Positions 43,641-52,378 of a stretch of 64,000 nucleotides of DNA are shown here, one piece after another (the first letter of the stretch is position 1; every line of letters starts with the position of its first letter). Below the pieces are notes generated by a model that did not search any database, was not told where the DNA came from, and worked only from the letters and a program-made list of their open reading frames with translations. This DNA comes from Pedobacter sp. W3I1. Lineage in GTDB: Bacteria; Bacteroidota; Bacteroidia; Sphingobacteriales; Sphingobacteriaceae. The stretch is taken from positions 248,001-312,000 of the forward strand of contig NZ_JAUSXN010000001.1 in assembly GCF_030816015.1 (NCBI RefSeq). The letters are read 5' to 3'. The position numbers and the translations under genes were made by a program.

Positions 43641-43888
43641 TGAAGATTCCGGTAATAAGACAATTATTTCAAAACACCACTCCGGCACAACTGGAGACAA
43701 CTTTGGAGGTTTTAGAAGCATTTTGCGAATTTAGAGGTGTGAGCGAGCACGAAGTTGATGTTGTTGGCGAAATGATTACCAATATTTGTGGTGCACTAGA
43801 AGTACATCAAATGGTAAGTGAAGGTGCTGCAGAAAAGGATGCACTAAATGCTTTCGGCCAAAAGGTAATGGGTTCGATTGATCGATAA
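43640..43888 (+). CDS. DUF6952 family small protein
   Basis: 82 residues beginning MKIPVIRQLFQNTTPAQ and largely helical (LETTLEVLEAFCEFRG, DVVGEMITNICGALEVHQMV). It matches, as far as I can judge by eye, the DUF6952 family found after peroxiredoxin-thioredoxin genes in Bacteroidota. It has two cysteines (in AFCEF and NICGA) that could join redox chemistry. The start overlaps the thioredoxin stop (TAATG), so the three genes form one operon ended by the terminator at 43923. Function unknown. Confidence 0.68.
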   Translation: MKIPVIRQLFQNTTPAQLETTLEVLEAFCEFRGVSEHEVDVVGEMITNICGALEVHQMVSEGAAEKDALNAFGQKVMGSIDR

Positions 43889-43922
43889 TCATCTTAAAGC
43901 TTAATCTGGCTTTTCAAAATAC

Positions 43923-43959
43923 AAAACCCCTCGTAGATGGAAATCTGCGAGGGGTTTTT
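43923..43959 (+). terminator. Intrinsic terminator of the peroxiredoxin operon
   Basis: AAAACCCCTCGTAGAT (43923-43938) pairs with ATCTGCGAGGGGTTTTT (43943-43959) with one mismatch, and a T-run follows. The 3' arm is also the start of the first 254-bp direct repeat. Confidence 0.85.
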
Positions 43960-44204
43960 GTTTCTTATTTTTCGTCATTGCGAGAAGGCTTTTTCAGCCC
44001 ACGAAGCAATCTTTCCTGTTGTTATAAGTGTTGATTTTTTTGGAAAGCAAGGTTCGGTTTTTCATCGGCTACATCAGCCCCGCTTTCCCTGCTGCCGATA
44101 GAAAACCTGTGAAACAAGCAAGCATACTATAAGTAAATAAAAACAGATGCTTAAATCGGCATTCGTCCAATCGGGTTTAGGTGACAGGGTCTGTCATTCT
44201 GAAC
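43951..44204 (+). repeat. 254-bp direct repeat, first copy
   Basis: Starts GGGGTTTTTGTTTCTTATTT and ends GTCTGTCATTCTGAAC. It is matched almost perfectly at 44376-44630. I count four differences: three substitutions and a one-base insertion. It includes the CGTCATTGCGAG...CGAAGCAATC REP-like element (43973-44013). No reading frame of note. Confidence 0.9.
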
Positions 44205-44359
44205 CGCAGTGAAGACCTGCGAAGCAAGAATGAACACCTTTAAAAACCTTAGCACTAGATGAATAATCTGCAACCTAAGACCCACAGGATCAAAGACAAG
44301 CAGCCAATTTCCGTATCGGCTACCATGCAAAAGATTCTTCACTGCGTTCAGAATGACAG
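44191..44359. repeat. Inverted REP-like pair between the direct repeats
   Basis: CTGTCATTCTGAACCGCAG at 44191 and CTGCGTTCAGAATGACAG ending at 44359 are imperfect inverted copies with GTGAAGA/TCTTCAC inside. It belongs to the same family as 34316-34383. Confidence 0.6.
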
Positions 44360-44375
44360 CATTAAAATTAAAAAG

Positions 44376-44630
44376 GGGGTTTTTGTTTCTTATTTTTCGT
44401 CATTGCGAGAAGGCTTTTTCAGCCGACGAAGCAATCTTTCCTGTTGTTATAAAGTGTTGATTTTTTTGGAAAGCAAGGTTCGGTTTTTCATCGGCTGCAT
44501 CAGCCCCGCTTTCCCTGCTGCCGATAGAAAACCTGTGAAACAAGCAAGCATACTATAAGTAAATAAAAACAGATGCTTAAATCGGCATTCGTCCAATCGG
44601 GTTTAGGTGGCAGGGTCTGTCATTCTGAAC
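44376..44630 (+). repeat. 255-bp direct repeat, second copy
   Basis: Near-identical to 43951-44204 and offset by 425-426 nt. Its left end lies in AAAAGGGGG, so only the GGGGTTTTTG half of the terminator was copied. Confidence 0.9.
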
Positions 44631-44740
44631 GCAGGGAAAATCGACAGCCCTTCCTGCGTCTCGCTGAATTTATTTCAGCATCTATTTTGTTATTAAGACC
44701 CTGAACTGAATTCAGGGTGACGGCCCGAATTCGTTCTCAC

Positions 44741-44770
44741 AAAAAAAAGGTCTGTGAGGACACAGACCTT
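44741..44770 (-). terminator. Intrinsic terminator of ppc
   Basis: On the minus strand AAGGTCTGTG and CACAGACCTT form a perfect 10-bp stem with a 4-nt loop, followed by eight T. It is 58 nt after the ppc stop. Confidence 0.88.
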
Positions 44771-44828
44771 GGATATTATAAATCTTATATTTTCTTCAAT
44801 GTTATATGGCAAATAAACTAGAACTAAT

Positions 44829-47414
44829 TTACGCTAAATTCCTCCCTGCATTTACAATACCAAACACCGTTCTTACCGCTAGCTTTTCTAAAGCATGCTG
44901 GTCTTTCTCGCTCTGATCGTGTTGCAGTTTCTCCAAAGCAAAATGCTGAATCAATACCAATGGTAAAATGATTTTTTCGCGGGTGGCGATCGATTTTTTA
45001 TCTACAGGATAGTTAGCCATTAATGTTGGCTGTCCGGAGAGTTTTAAAAGCATCTCCTTAGCTAATTCGAATTCGTTATGTAGCTGAGTCCAAAAAGCTC
45101 CAAACTCCTTGTCTGCGGCCAAATGCGCCGTAATAGTGAAGTCTGATTTGCTCATACTCATCATACAGTTATCTACAATAGTTCTAAGATAATCTGAGTC
45201 CTGATAAACTTTAAGTACTTTATCCCAATTTCCAGCTTTTTCCTGACTTTTTAATGCCGTTCCCATTCCATAGAAACCCGGAACATTCTGTTTCAGCATA
45301 CTCCAGGCGGTAACAAAACTAATGGCTCTTAAATCTTCAAGCTTCATTTCGCCGCCACCATTTCTTTTTACCGGGCGACTACTAATATTTGCCTGAGACA
45401 ATAGTTTTAAAGGAGATAGTTTCTCTAAATAACTCACAAATAATGGATGTTCTCGCAAATCGACAAAAGCCTTATAACTTTCTTCAGCCATTTCATCAAG
45501 CAGGGTTTTATTTTCAGGATCTAAAAGAATATTGTGTTTCTCTTTCAATCCAGAGGTCAATCCGGCGTTAATTAATTGTTCAATGTTAAATTCTGCACTT
45601 TCTACTGATCCGTATTGAGAACTAATCGTTTGCCCCTGCACAGTTAATTGCATATTTTTATTTGCAATTTCCTTACCCATGGAAGCGTAAAAACGGTGTG
45701 TTTTACCTCCACCACGCGCAGGGGGACCGCCACGGCCATCGAAAAACGCCAACTGAATGTTATGTTTTGCAGAAACAGCAGATAATGATGTTTTTCCGTT
45801 AAAGATAGACCAGTTGGCCATTAAATAACCACCATCTTTGGTACTGTCAGAATAACCAAGCATAATATCCTGTTTATTTCCACGGCTTGCCAAATGTGCC
45901 TTGTAAAACGGGTTACTGTAAAGCGTATCCATAATAGCAGCGGCACCTTTTAAATCGTTAACGGTTTCGAAAAGCGGCACAAAATCAATAGTCAACGATT
46001 CTTTACTCCAGCCATTCCAAAGGAAAAGTTCAATCAATTGCAAAATATCGCTTGCTTGCTGGCAATTGCTGATGATAAAACGATGACAGGCTTTTTCGCC
46101 ATTACGTCTTTGAATGCCTTTAATTTCTTTAATTACTTCGATTGTATCTTTTGTCAAGGCATCAGGCTCGCTAGCGTAAACGACGGTTGCTTCTTTAAAA
46201 GAAATTAAAGCTAATTTCTCTGCTTCGGATAGTTTATCGTAATCAGCAGGATACAACGAAGAAATAGGCTTATTGGCGCGGCAGTAAGCATGTACATTCC
46301 TCAGCACACGACTATCCTGGCGGATATCTAATGATGCAAAGTAGTTACCATATAAATCTACCTTGCGGATCAGATCGTTAACCAGATCAACAAACAGTCC
46401 TCCGTGCTCCTCCAGTAGCGTATCTTTAATTTTGTTCAGGTTTTCTTTAAGTTCACTAGAAATATCCTGAAGCTCGCAAGTTTGATCGAAAGCATTTAAA
46501 TACAGTACATCATGGAGTTTCGCTATATTCTCTTCAACACCTCTAAAAGTGATACGGCGTTTAATTACCCTGAAATCGCGGTAGTAACAACGGAACAGGA
46601 TTTGACGCAACATTTTAGAAACGGCTAAAGTAGTATCAGCGTGAATGTTCGGATTTCCGTCTCTATCGCCACCAGGCCAGAAACCCAACTCTAATATTTT
46701 TTTAGTTTCAAGGTTATATTCATCCAGGTTCTGATCTATCTCTTCCTGTATATTCGCCGCAGCAAAGTAAAATGTATTTTCTAAGAACCAGGCAAGGTTT
46801 AAAGCCTCATCGACTGGTGTTGGCGATTTTTTGTTAAAAAATGGCGTTTTACCCAATTGCTGTAAAAGCGAGTTCATCGAAGTAAGATCATTATCACGAA
46901 TGGCCTTGGTTAAATCGGTAATAATGGCCAACACACTTCCAGGATAAAACTGCGTTGGGTGTGCGGTTAAAACCAAACGAAGTGAAAGTTCATCAATCAA
47001 CTTCTCAATTTTTGATAACATGGGTTTGTTATCCGCATTCTTTTTTAAGATGAATGCTAATGTACTCTGCTCGTCAGTGGTATTTAATTTGGTAAAGGAG
47101 GCATCTTCAACAGCATCAAAAAGTACCACCTGTCGCTCGATATACTGAATGAAACGAAAGAGCAGGTCAACAATATCCTTGCGCTCTGTATAACTGGTAT
47201 ACTTGGCGAAAAATTCTTCAATAATCTGTGCAGGTTTTTCTCCGTTTGCAATACCTTCTTCACAGCTCTTAAAAAACAGAGGAAGCAGTGTTCCCGTGTC
47301 TTTAATTTTGTAAAAAGGCAAGGTGAGAAATAAACTGTTAAACAGTTCGAATTTTGAGATTACCTCATTATTAAAAATAGATTCTCGTTGCGTAGTTAAA
47401 CGAAGTTTAGGCAT
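44829..47414 (-). CDS. ppc: Phosphoenolpyruvate carboxylase
   Basis: 861 residues, close to the usual bacterial length. The two catalytic signatures are present: LVLTAHPTQFYPGSVL with the catalytic His, and MLGYSDSTKDGGYLMANW with the Lys. WPGGDRDGNPNIHAD, FDGRGGPPARGGGKTH (the mobile loop with conserved Arg) and TAWSMLKQNVPGFYGMG are also typical. The enzyme forms oxaloacetate from PEP and bicarbonate to refill the TCA cycle. It is a single gene with its own strong terminator. I see no regulatory site beyond that. Confidence 0.95.
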   Translation of the reverse strand: MPKLRLTTQRESIFNNEVISKFELFNSLFLTLPFYKIKDTGTLLPLFFKSCEEGIANGEKPAQIIEEFFAKYTSYTERKDIVDLLFRFIQYIERQVVLFDAVEDASFTKLNTTDEQSTLAFILKKNADNKPMLSKIEKLIDELSLRLVLTAHPTQFYPGSVLAIITDLTKAIRDNDLTSMNSLLQQLGKTPFFNKKSPTPVDEALNLAWFLENTFYFAAANIQEEIDQNLDEYNLETKKILELGFWPGGDRDGNPNIHADTTLAVSKMLRQILFRCYYRDFRVIKRRITFRGVEENIAKLHDVLYLNAFDQTCELQDISSELKENLNKIKDTLLEEHGGLFVDLVNDLIRKVDLYGNYFASLDIRQDSRVLRNVHAYCRANKPISSLYPADYDKLSEAEKLALISFKEATVVYASEPDALTKDTIEVIKEIKGIQRRNGEKACHRFIISNCQQASDILQLIELFLWNGWSKESLTIDFVPLFETVNDLKGAAAIMDTLYSNPFYKAHLASRGNKQDIMLGYSDSTKDGGYLMANWSIFNGKTSLSAVSAKHNIQLAFFDGRGGPPARGGGKTHRFYASMGKEIANKNMQLTVQGQTISSQYGSVESAEFNIEQLINAGLTSGLKEKHNILLDPENKTLLDEMAEESYKAFVDLREHPLFVSYLEKLSPLKLLSQANISSRPVKRNGGGEMKLEDLRAISFVTAWSMLKQNVPGFYGMGTALKSQEKAGNWDKVLKVYQDSDYLRTIVDNCMMSMSKSDFTITAHLAADKEFGAFWTQLHNEFELAKEMLLKLSGQPTLMANYPVDKKSIATREKIILPLVLIQHFALEKLQHDQSEKDQHALEKLAVRTVFGIVNAGRNLA

Positions 47415-47602
47415 AGCTTATGCAATAGTTTTGTATACCGTAATACTACAAAAAATGCATAAGGTATTAAAATTCTAAGGCTTACAATTTGGAAAATTGT
47501 AGAATAAATTTTAATTTTAGAATCTTATTTGGCTACTATGTGGTTAAGTAAGAACATTTGCAATGTTTAAGGGCATTGCATTGATTGTTAATTTTTTGGG
47601 TT

Positions 47603-47639
47603 AAAACAGCCGATGTAATAAAATACACCGGCTGTTTTT
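47603..47639 (-). terminator. Intrinsic terminator of the efflux operon (bidirectional form)
   Basis: AAAACAGCCG-ATGT pairs with ACAC-CGGCTGTTTT around an 8-nt loop. It is 38 nt after the stop of the MFS gene on the minus strand. A T-run also exists on the plus side. Confidence 0.78.
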
Positions 47640-47676
47640 GTTTTTTGCCAATATTTAGGCTATTTCTTTGCGAATT

Positions 47677-49224
47677 TTAGTGCGCATCGGTAACAATATT
47701 TGCATTCTTCTTAAATTTCTGAAGGTACAACAGTGGAATTGAGAACAGCATAATCAATCCGGCAACCCAATAAGCATCGTTATAAGTGAGCAGCATGGTT
47801 TGTTTAATCACCGAACCTTCTATCGCTTTCATCGCCATTAATTTCGCATCCATCAATGATGAGCCTTTAGCCATAAAACTATGGATTAAGCCATTCAATT
47901 TAGCAGTGAATATAGAATTGTACTCGTTTATATTAGTGAGTAGGTTATTTCTGTGAAAACCTGAACGAATGTGAATCAGTGTTGTTAAAGCCGCGATACC
48001 AAAAGAACCGCCTAACTGTCTGCTCATATTATTCAATCCCGAGCCCTGTCCAATTTCTGGTCCTGATAAGTCTTGCATCGCTAAAGTAGTTAGTGGCACA
48101 AATAGCAACGCCATTCCAAATCCTCTAATTACTAAAGGCCAGAAGAAATCGCCAGTTCCCGATGCAAGTGTTGATTTACTCAACATCCAACAGAAAACAA
48201 AGAATAAAAACATTCCTCCTGTGGCCATAAACTGAGCTGGAACACCCTTTTTAAGCATGATACCAATAAATGGCATCATGGAAATGGTACAAATACCTCC
48301 GGCGATAAACAGCTTTCCGGTTTGCAAAGGCGTAAAGCCTAAAAGGTTTTGCGCAAAAACAGGGAAAACGAATACAGAGCCATACAATCCAAAGCCTAGA
48401 ATAAAAGAGGTGAACATCCCAATTGAGAAACTTCGCTTTTTCATGATCCTAAGATTAACAATCGGATATTCTGTGCTCATTTCGCGCCAAAGAAATAACA
48501 ATAACCCAAAAACAGATGTTACGGCCAATGCAATTATATAAGGTGTAGAGAACCAATCTTCGCTTTCTCCTTTTTCTAATAAGGTTTGTAAACTTCCAAC
48601 CGCCACAGCCAGTAAACCAATTCCCCACCAATCGACGGGTTTCCCTTGCCCATCCTTGGGCGTCTCTCGAATAAAGGTGATGGTACAGTATGCGGCGAGT
48701 ATCCCGACGGGAATATTTACATAGAAAATCCATGGCCAATCTGCTACTTCTAAAATATAACCTCCAATGGTTGGTCCAACTGTTGGCCCTACAACCGCGC
48801 CTAAACCGAATAGTGCCGTTGCAATCCCCACATCTTCACGCGGCCAGGTTTCAATTAAAATAGCCTGTGCTGTTGATATTAAACCACCCCCGGCCAAACC
48901 CTGAATAATCCTGAATAAAATAAGCTCATTCAATGAAGTGGCATTTCCGCATAAAAAAGAAACTAACGTAAAAACGATGATGGAGGTTAAGAAATAATTT
49001 TTTCGCCCAAAACGACTGCCTAACCAACCCGACATGGGTAGGATGATTACATTCGCGACGGCGTATCCAGTGGATAACCAGGCCACATCCTCCAGGGTTG
49101 CGCCCAGGTTTCCCTGTATTTGAGGGATCGCTACGTTTACGATAGTCGTATCAATCAACTCCAATAAAGAAGCTGTGATTACTGTAAACGTAATGATCCA
49201 CTTTTTTAAACCTACTTCGGCCAT
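47677..49224 (-). CDS. DHA2 family drug:proton antiporter (EmrB-like MFS permease)
   Basis: 515 residues, with about 14 hydrophobic segments as expected for DHA2 transporters. The first helix has the family motif ELIDTTIVNVAIPQIQGNLG with its Asp, and motif A is visible as GWLGSRFGRKNYFL. A further motif is GLGAVVGPTVGPTIGGYI (motif C, antiporter type). It moves drugs or lipophilic compounds outward using the proton gradient. It is last in an operon with HlyD- and TolC-type genes, which together would make an EmrAB-TolC-like pump spanning both membranes. Confidence 0.94.
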   Translation of the reverse strand: MAEVGLKKWIITFTVITASLLELIDTTIVNVAIPQIQGNLGATLEDVAWLSTGYAVANVIILPMSGWLGSRFGRKNYFLTSIIVFTLVSFLCGNATSLNELILFRIIQGLAGGGLISTAQAILIETWPREDVGIATALFGLGAVVGPTVGPTIGGYILEVADWPWIFYVNIPVGILAAYCTITFIRETPKDGQGKPVDWWGIGLLAVAVGSLQTLLEKGESEDWFSTPYIIALAVTSVFGLLLFLWREMSTEYPIVNLRIMKKRSFSIGMFTSFILGFGLYGSVFVFPVFAQNLLGFTPLQTGKLFIAGGICTISMMPFIGIMLKKGVPAQFMATGGMFLFFVFCWMLSKSTLASGTGDFFWPLVIRGFGMALLFVPLTTLAMQDLSGPEIGQGSGLNNMSRQLGGSFGIAALTTLIHIRSGFHRNNLLTNINEYNSIFTAKLNGLIHSFMAKGSSLMDAKLMAMKAIEGSVIKQTMLLTYNDAYWVAGLIMLFSIPLLYLQKFKKNANIVTDAH

Positions 49225-49231
49225 TTTAATA

Positions 49232-50311
49232 TTATTTAGTAGATACTGATGCTTTAACGCTCATTCCTGGGCGTAACTTAGCCAACAGCTCTTTTGATGG
49301 ATGGATTTTGATTTTTACAGGAACACGTTGCACCACTTTAACAAAGTTACCAGTAGCGTTATCAGGAGGTAATAAAGATCCTTTTGCACCAGTAATAGGA
49401 GAGAAATTATACACTTCACCCTGAATTTTTTCGTCAGGATAAGCATCAACCTCAATTTCTACTTTAGAGCCTTCCCTAATTTTCTCCAATTGGGTTTCTT
49501 TAAAGTTTGCCGTTACATAAATGCTTCCGTCATTCACAATAGAGAATAAAGATTGGCCAGCCTGAACCAATTGCCCTTTTTGAACATTCTTTTTAGAAAC
49601 GATACCAGTTGCAGGGGCTTTAATATCAGTATAAGATAACTGAAGCTTAGCAAAATCGATATCACTTTGACGCTGGCTGATTACATTGCTGCTCACCGCT
49701 AATTGCGATTGCGTAGTACCAACTTGTTTAACCGCAGCATTATATTGATCTTGCGCCGCCCGATATGCTGCCAGAGCAGATTGTCTTGCTGCTTCTGCAG
49801 ACTCCTTATTAGCCTTGGCTTGATCGAAAGCTTGTTGCGTTATCGAACCGTCCTTCACCAGGTTTTCATAACGATTATAATCTTTCTGCGCTAAATTTAC
49901 TTTAACATTTGCAGCCTCAACATTTGATTTTGCGGCATCAACGTTTGCTTTTGCAGTACCAGTATTTGCCTGGGTAGCCACAATTTGAGATTCAGCAACA
50001 CCAACACCTGCACTTGCGCCTTTCTGACCGGATTCTGCCTGCTCTAATTTAACTTTATAGTCTTTATCGTCAAGCTTCACCAAAACCTGTCCTTCGGTAA
50101 CATGTGTATTTTCTTCAAAATTAATCGCTGCAACATAACCGCCAACACGGGCAACAACAGGACTGATATCGCCATCAATCTGAGCATCATCCGTATCTAC
50201 GTGCTTGCTATAATAATTCCATTCTGTAACCCCGAAGATTACACCTATTACTAGTAAAACACCTAAAATGATGGGTACTACTTTGTTCTTTTTTTTCTTT
50301 TCAGTTGTCAT
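49232..50311 (-). CDS. HlyD family periplasmic adaptor (EmrA-like)
   Basis: 359 residues. One N-terminal membrane helix (VVPIILGVLLVIGVIFGV) anchors it in the inner membrane. Then come the lipoyl/biotinyl half (VDTDDAQIDGDISPVVARV), a long Ala/Gln-rich coiled-coil hairpin (about 90-215) and the beta-barrel (YTDIKAPATGIVSKKNVQKG and VKIKIHPSKELLAKLRPGMS). It links the MFS permease to the TolC channel. It starts 8 nt after TolC in the same operon, and the MFS gene follows 7 nt later. Confidence 0.94.
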   Translation of the reverse strand: MTTEKKKKNKVVPIILGVLLVIGVIFGVTEWNYYSKHVDTDDAQIDGDISPVVARVGGYVAAINFEENTHVTEGQVLVKLDDKDYKVKLEQAESGQKGASAGVGVAESQIVATQANTGTAKANVDAAKSNVEAANVKVNLAQKDYNRYENLVKDGSITQQAFDQAKANKESAEAARQSALAAYRAAQDQYNAAVKQVGTTQSQLAVSSNVISQRQSDIDFAKLQLSYTDIKAPATGIVSKKNVQKGQLVQAGQSLFSIVNDGSIYVTANFKETQLEKIREGSKVEIEVDAYPDEKIQGEVYNFSPITGAKGSLLPPDNATGNFVKVVQRVPVKIKIHPSKELLAKLRPGMSVKASVSTK

Positions 50312-50319
50312 TGCTGTAT

Positions 50320-51639
50320 TTATTGCGTTATTTTTCCTGTTGATTTTAATAGGGTATAGTAAGCCAAACCTGCGTCTGCCTTAGCGATCTCTAAGTTTAT
50401 TTTTGCCTGATACAATAAAGTTTCAGCATCGATACGGTCGGTAACCGAAGCCACATTATTCTTATATTTAGATGCCAATAACTTATCGTTTTCGGTGGCT
50501 TGTGCAATTGAAGTTTCCAATACCTGGATTTTGTTCATCGCCACCTGGTAACCTTGAAAGTTTTTGTTGATATCGGTTTTTACCTGGTCAGACAAAATGT
50601 CTTTCTGAATGGTAATTGCACTTTGCTGAATCTTAGCTTCGCTTACCTTATTCTTGTTTGTCCAAAGGTTGCCGAAATTCCAGGAAACCGTTGCGCCTAA
50701 TGTAACGGGCATTAAGTATTGGTTTGTTGGCGGGATAAAATTACCACTTGGATTAATATAATATAAGTTGGCACCAACACCAACGGTAGGCAACGTATTT
50801 GCTTTGATGGTTTTAATGTTAAAATCGGCAACTTTGTGCTGTACATCAAGTTGTTTTAATTCCTGGCGGTTAGCCATTGCCTGACCAATGTATTCATTTA
50901 ACGAGCCTGGTGTTTTTAAGCCAGCCGTTGGATCAACAATTTTAACTTCGGTATCTTCCGGTAAACCCAAAAGAATATCTAAATTGTAGTTAATCACTTT
51001 ACGGTTGCTCTCGATATCCATTTGTGTGAGCGTAACATTTGCCTGTTGCAATTGAAAACGCAACACATCGTTTTTGGTTACAATGCCTTGTTCGAAGAAA
51101 CGTTGTGCCTGTTTAATCTGTGCGGCAATTGATTCTAAATTCTGATCAACTACTTTTCTGCTCTGCAATACTTTGTATAAAGCGTAATAGGTATTAATTA
51201 CGGCATAAGTAATTTCTTCTTTGCTTTTATCGGCATCTAAACGAGCTACATCGGCTAATAATTTGGTCGATTCTTTTGCGTATCTTAATTTACCACCACC
51301 GTACACCAATTCTTGCACTGCTGCTGTTCCTACAAAAGCATCGGCTCTTTTAGGCAGATGGAAAGATGATTCGCTGCCCGGTAAAGCAAAAGTAGTGGTT
51401 GGTATTTCAGCATGGTTGTACATAAAACTTGCGTTTGCCGTAGGCAAAGCATTGTCTTTTACAACTTCAAGCTGAGCCATTGCCTGATCGATCTTGTTTT
51501 GTGAAAGTTTTAAGTTTTTACTATTGGCTATGCCGAGTTCTATTGCCTGATTGATATTTAATTCCTTCGTACTTTGTGCAAATAAAGCAGCCGGAATTAA
51601 TGATGCCGCAAGCATTAATCTAATTGATCTGGGTATCAT
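50320..51639 (-). CDS. TolC family outer-membrane efflux protein
   Basis: 439 residues with a signal peptide (LMLAASLIPAALFAQ). The protein is built of two related outer-membrane-efflux units, each with the long helices of the TolC fold (LNINQAIELGIANSKNLKLS and LNEYIGQAMANRQELKQLDV) and Asn/Asp-rich strands in between. It forms a trimeric channel for the EmrAB-like pump encoded downstream. Its ATG overlaps the stop codon of the tetR gene by four bases, so repressor and pump are translated from one message. Confidence 0.92.
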   Translation of the reverse strand: MIPRSIRLMLAASLIPAALFAQSTKELNINQAIELGIANSKNLKLSQNKIDQAMAQLEVVKDNALPTANASFMYNHAEIPTTTFALPGSESSFHLPKRADAFVGTAAVQELVYGGGKLRYAKESTKLLADVARLDADKSKEEITYAVINTYYALYKVLQSRKVVDQNLESIAAQIKQAQRFFEQGIVTKNDVLRFQLQQANVTLTQMDIESNRKVINYNLDILLGLPEDTEVKIVDPTAGLKTPGSLNEYIGQAMANRQELKQLDVQHKVADFNIKTIKANTLPTVGVGANLYYINPSGNFIPPTNQYLMPVTLGATVSWNFGNLWTNKNKVSEAKIQQSAITIQKDILSDQVKTDINKNFQGYQVAMNKIQVLETSIAQATENDKLLASKYKNNVASVTDRIDAETLLYQAKINLEIAKADAGLAYYTLLKSTGKITQ

Positions 51640-52262
51640 TTTTTTGTTGTTAAATAAACTGTTGTTAGATCTTGTAAGTGAGCGATTGTTCGCTCCTTAA
51701 TCATTTTTTTATCTTTTGGGTTATTCAGGTCGAAGTTGGAGCACGATATAACCTTGTGGGGAGAAATAACAATGTTGGTTATGGTTCCCATTATGGTGGC
51801 GATTACCATCCGAACATCTACCTTATTAAAGGTACCGTCTTCAATCCCATCTGTAATAATGCGATCGATAAGCTGCATGTTGTGGCTCATGGCCCCTTTA
51901 ATCTTATCATACATTTCCGGCCTTTGGGTTAAAGACAGCTCTCTATGCATCATTTTATGAAACGCAGTATTATTCAGTATCCTATTTACATAGCCCTCTA
52001 TAACCCTGTGCAATTTTTCTAATGCTGAAATCTTATCTTCATTGATGATTTTTAATTGAGAAGCAAAGCCTGCAATACGCTCATTCATGATCTCTACAAA
52101 AACCCCTTCTTTAGAACCGAAATAATAATTTATCATCGCCATGTTCGCTCCAGATTCCTTCGCAATCTGGCGAGTGGAGGTACCCTCATACCCCGTCTCG
52201 CAAAACAGCTTTTCAGCTGCCTCAAGAATGGCCTGTCTTTTATCTACTTTTTCTGTTTTCAT
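51636..52262 (-). CDS. TetR/AcrR family transcriptional regulator
   Basis: 208 residues from the ATG at 52262. The N-terminal helix-turn-helix is RQAILEAAEKLFCETGYEG followed by STRQIAKESGANMAMINYYF, the classic TetR pattern. The C-terminal ligand-binding domain has DGIEDGTFNKVDVRMVIATI, which is typical of the TetR_C_33-like types. It heads the operon with TolC, HlyD and DHA2 genes, so it probably represses the pump and itself. A perfect inverted repeat in front of the gene is its likely operator. Confidence 0.92.
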   Translation of the reverse strand: MKTEKVDKRQAILEAAEKLFCETGYEGTSTRQIAKESGANMAMINYYFGSKEGVFVEIMNERIAGFASQLKIINEDKISALEKLHRVIEGYVNRILNNTAFHKMMHRELSLTQRPEMYDKIKGAMSHNMQLIDRIITDGIEDGTFNKVDVRMVIATIMGTITNIVISPHKVISCSNFDLNNPKDKKMIKERTIAHLQDLTTVYLTTKK

Positions 52263-52282
52263 TTCTTTTTGACGACACAAAA

Positions 52283-52302
52283 TTAATCAAACGATTGATT
52301 AA
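52283..52302. promoter_or_regulatory. Probable TetR operator
   Basis: TTAATCAA, a 4-nt gap (ACGA) and TTGATTAA make a perfect inverted repeat 21 nt upstream of the tetR start. It has the length and symmetry expected for a TetR-family dimer site and overlaps the region where the promoter should be. Confidence 0.65.
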
Positions 52303-52378
52303 CTTCCAAATGTTTATGCACTTCTTTTACATTATCTTGATAAAACCCTATTTTTAACTAAAATAATCACCCATTCCA

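Larger units (their letters stand above)
43889..44828. other. Intergenic region of 940 bp, repeats and two terminators, no gene
   Basis: Between the peroxiredoxin operon and convergent ppc. It contains the operon's terminator, two near-identical 254-bp direct repeats, several REP-like halves and the ppc terminator. A 99-codon frame at 44259-44558 runs through the second repeat and REP halves and has no gene-like character. Confidence 0.75.

Noticed and set aside
44259..44558. 99-codon frame between the direct repeats
   Set aside because: It crosses a REP-like element and the second direct repeat and has no gene-like composition.
43951..44630. Insertion sequence explanation for the direct repeats
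   Set aside because: There is no transposase frame, no terminal inverted repeats at the copy edges and no clear target duplication.
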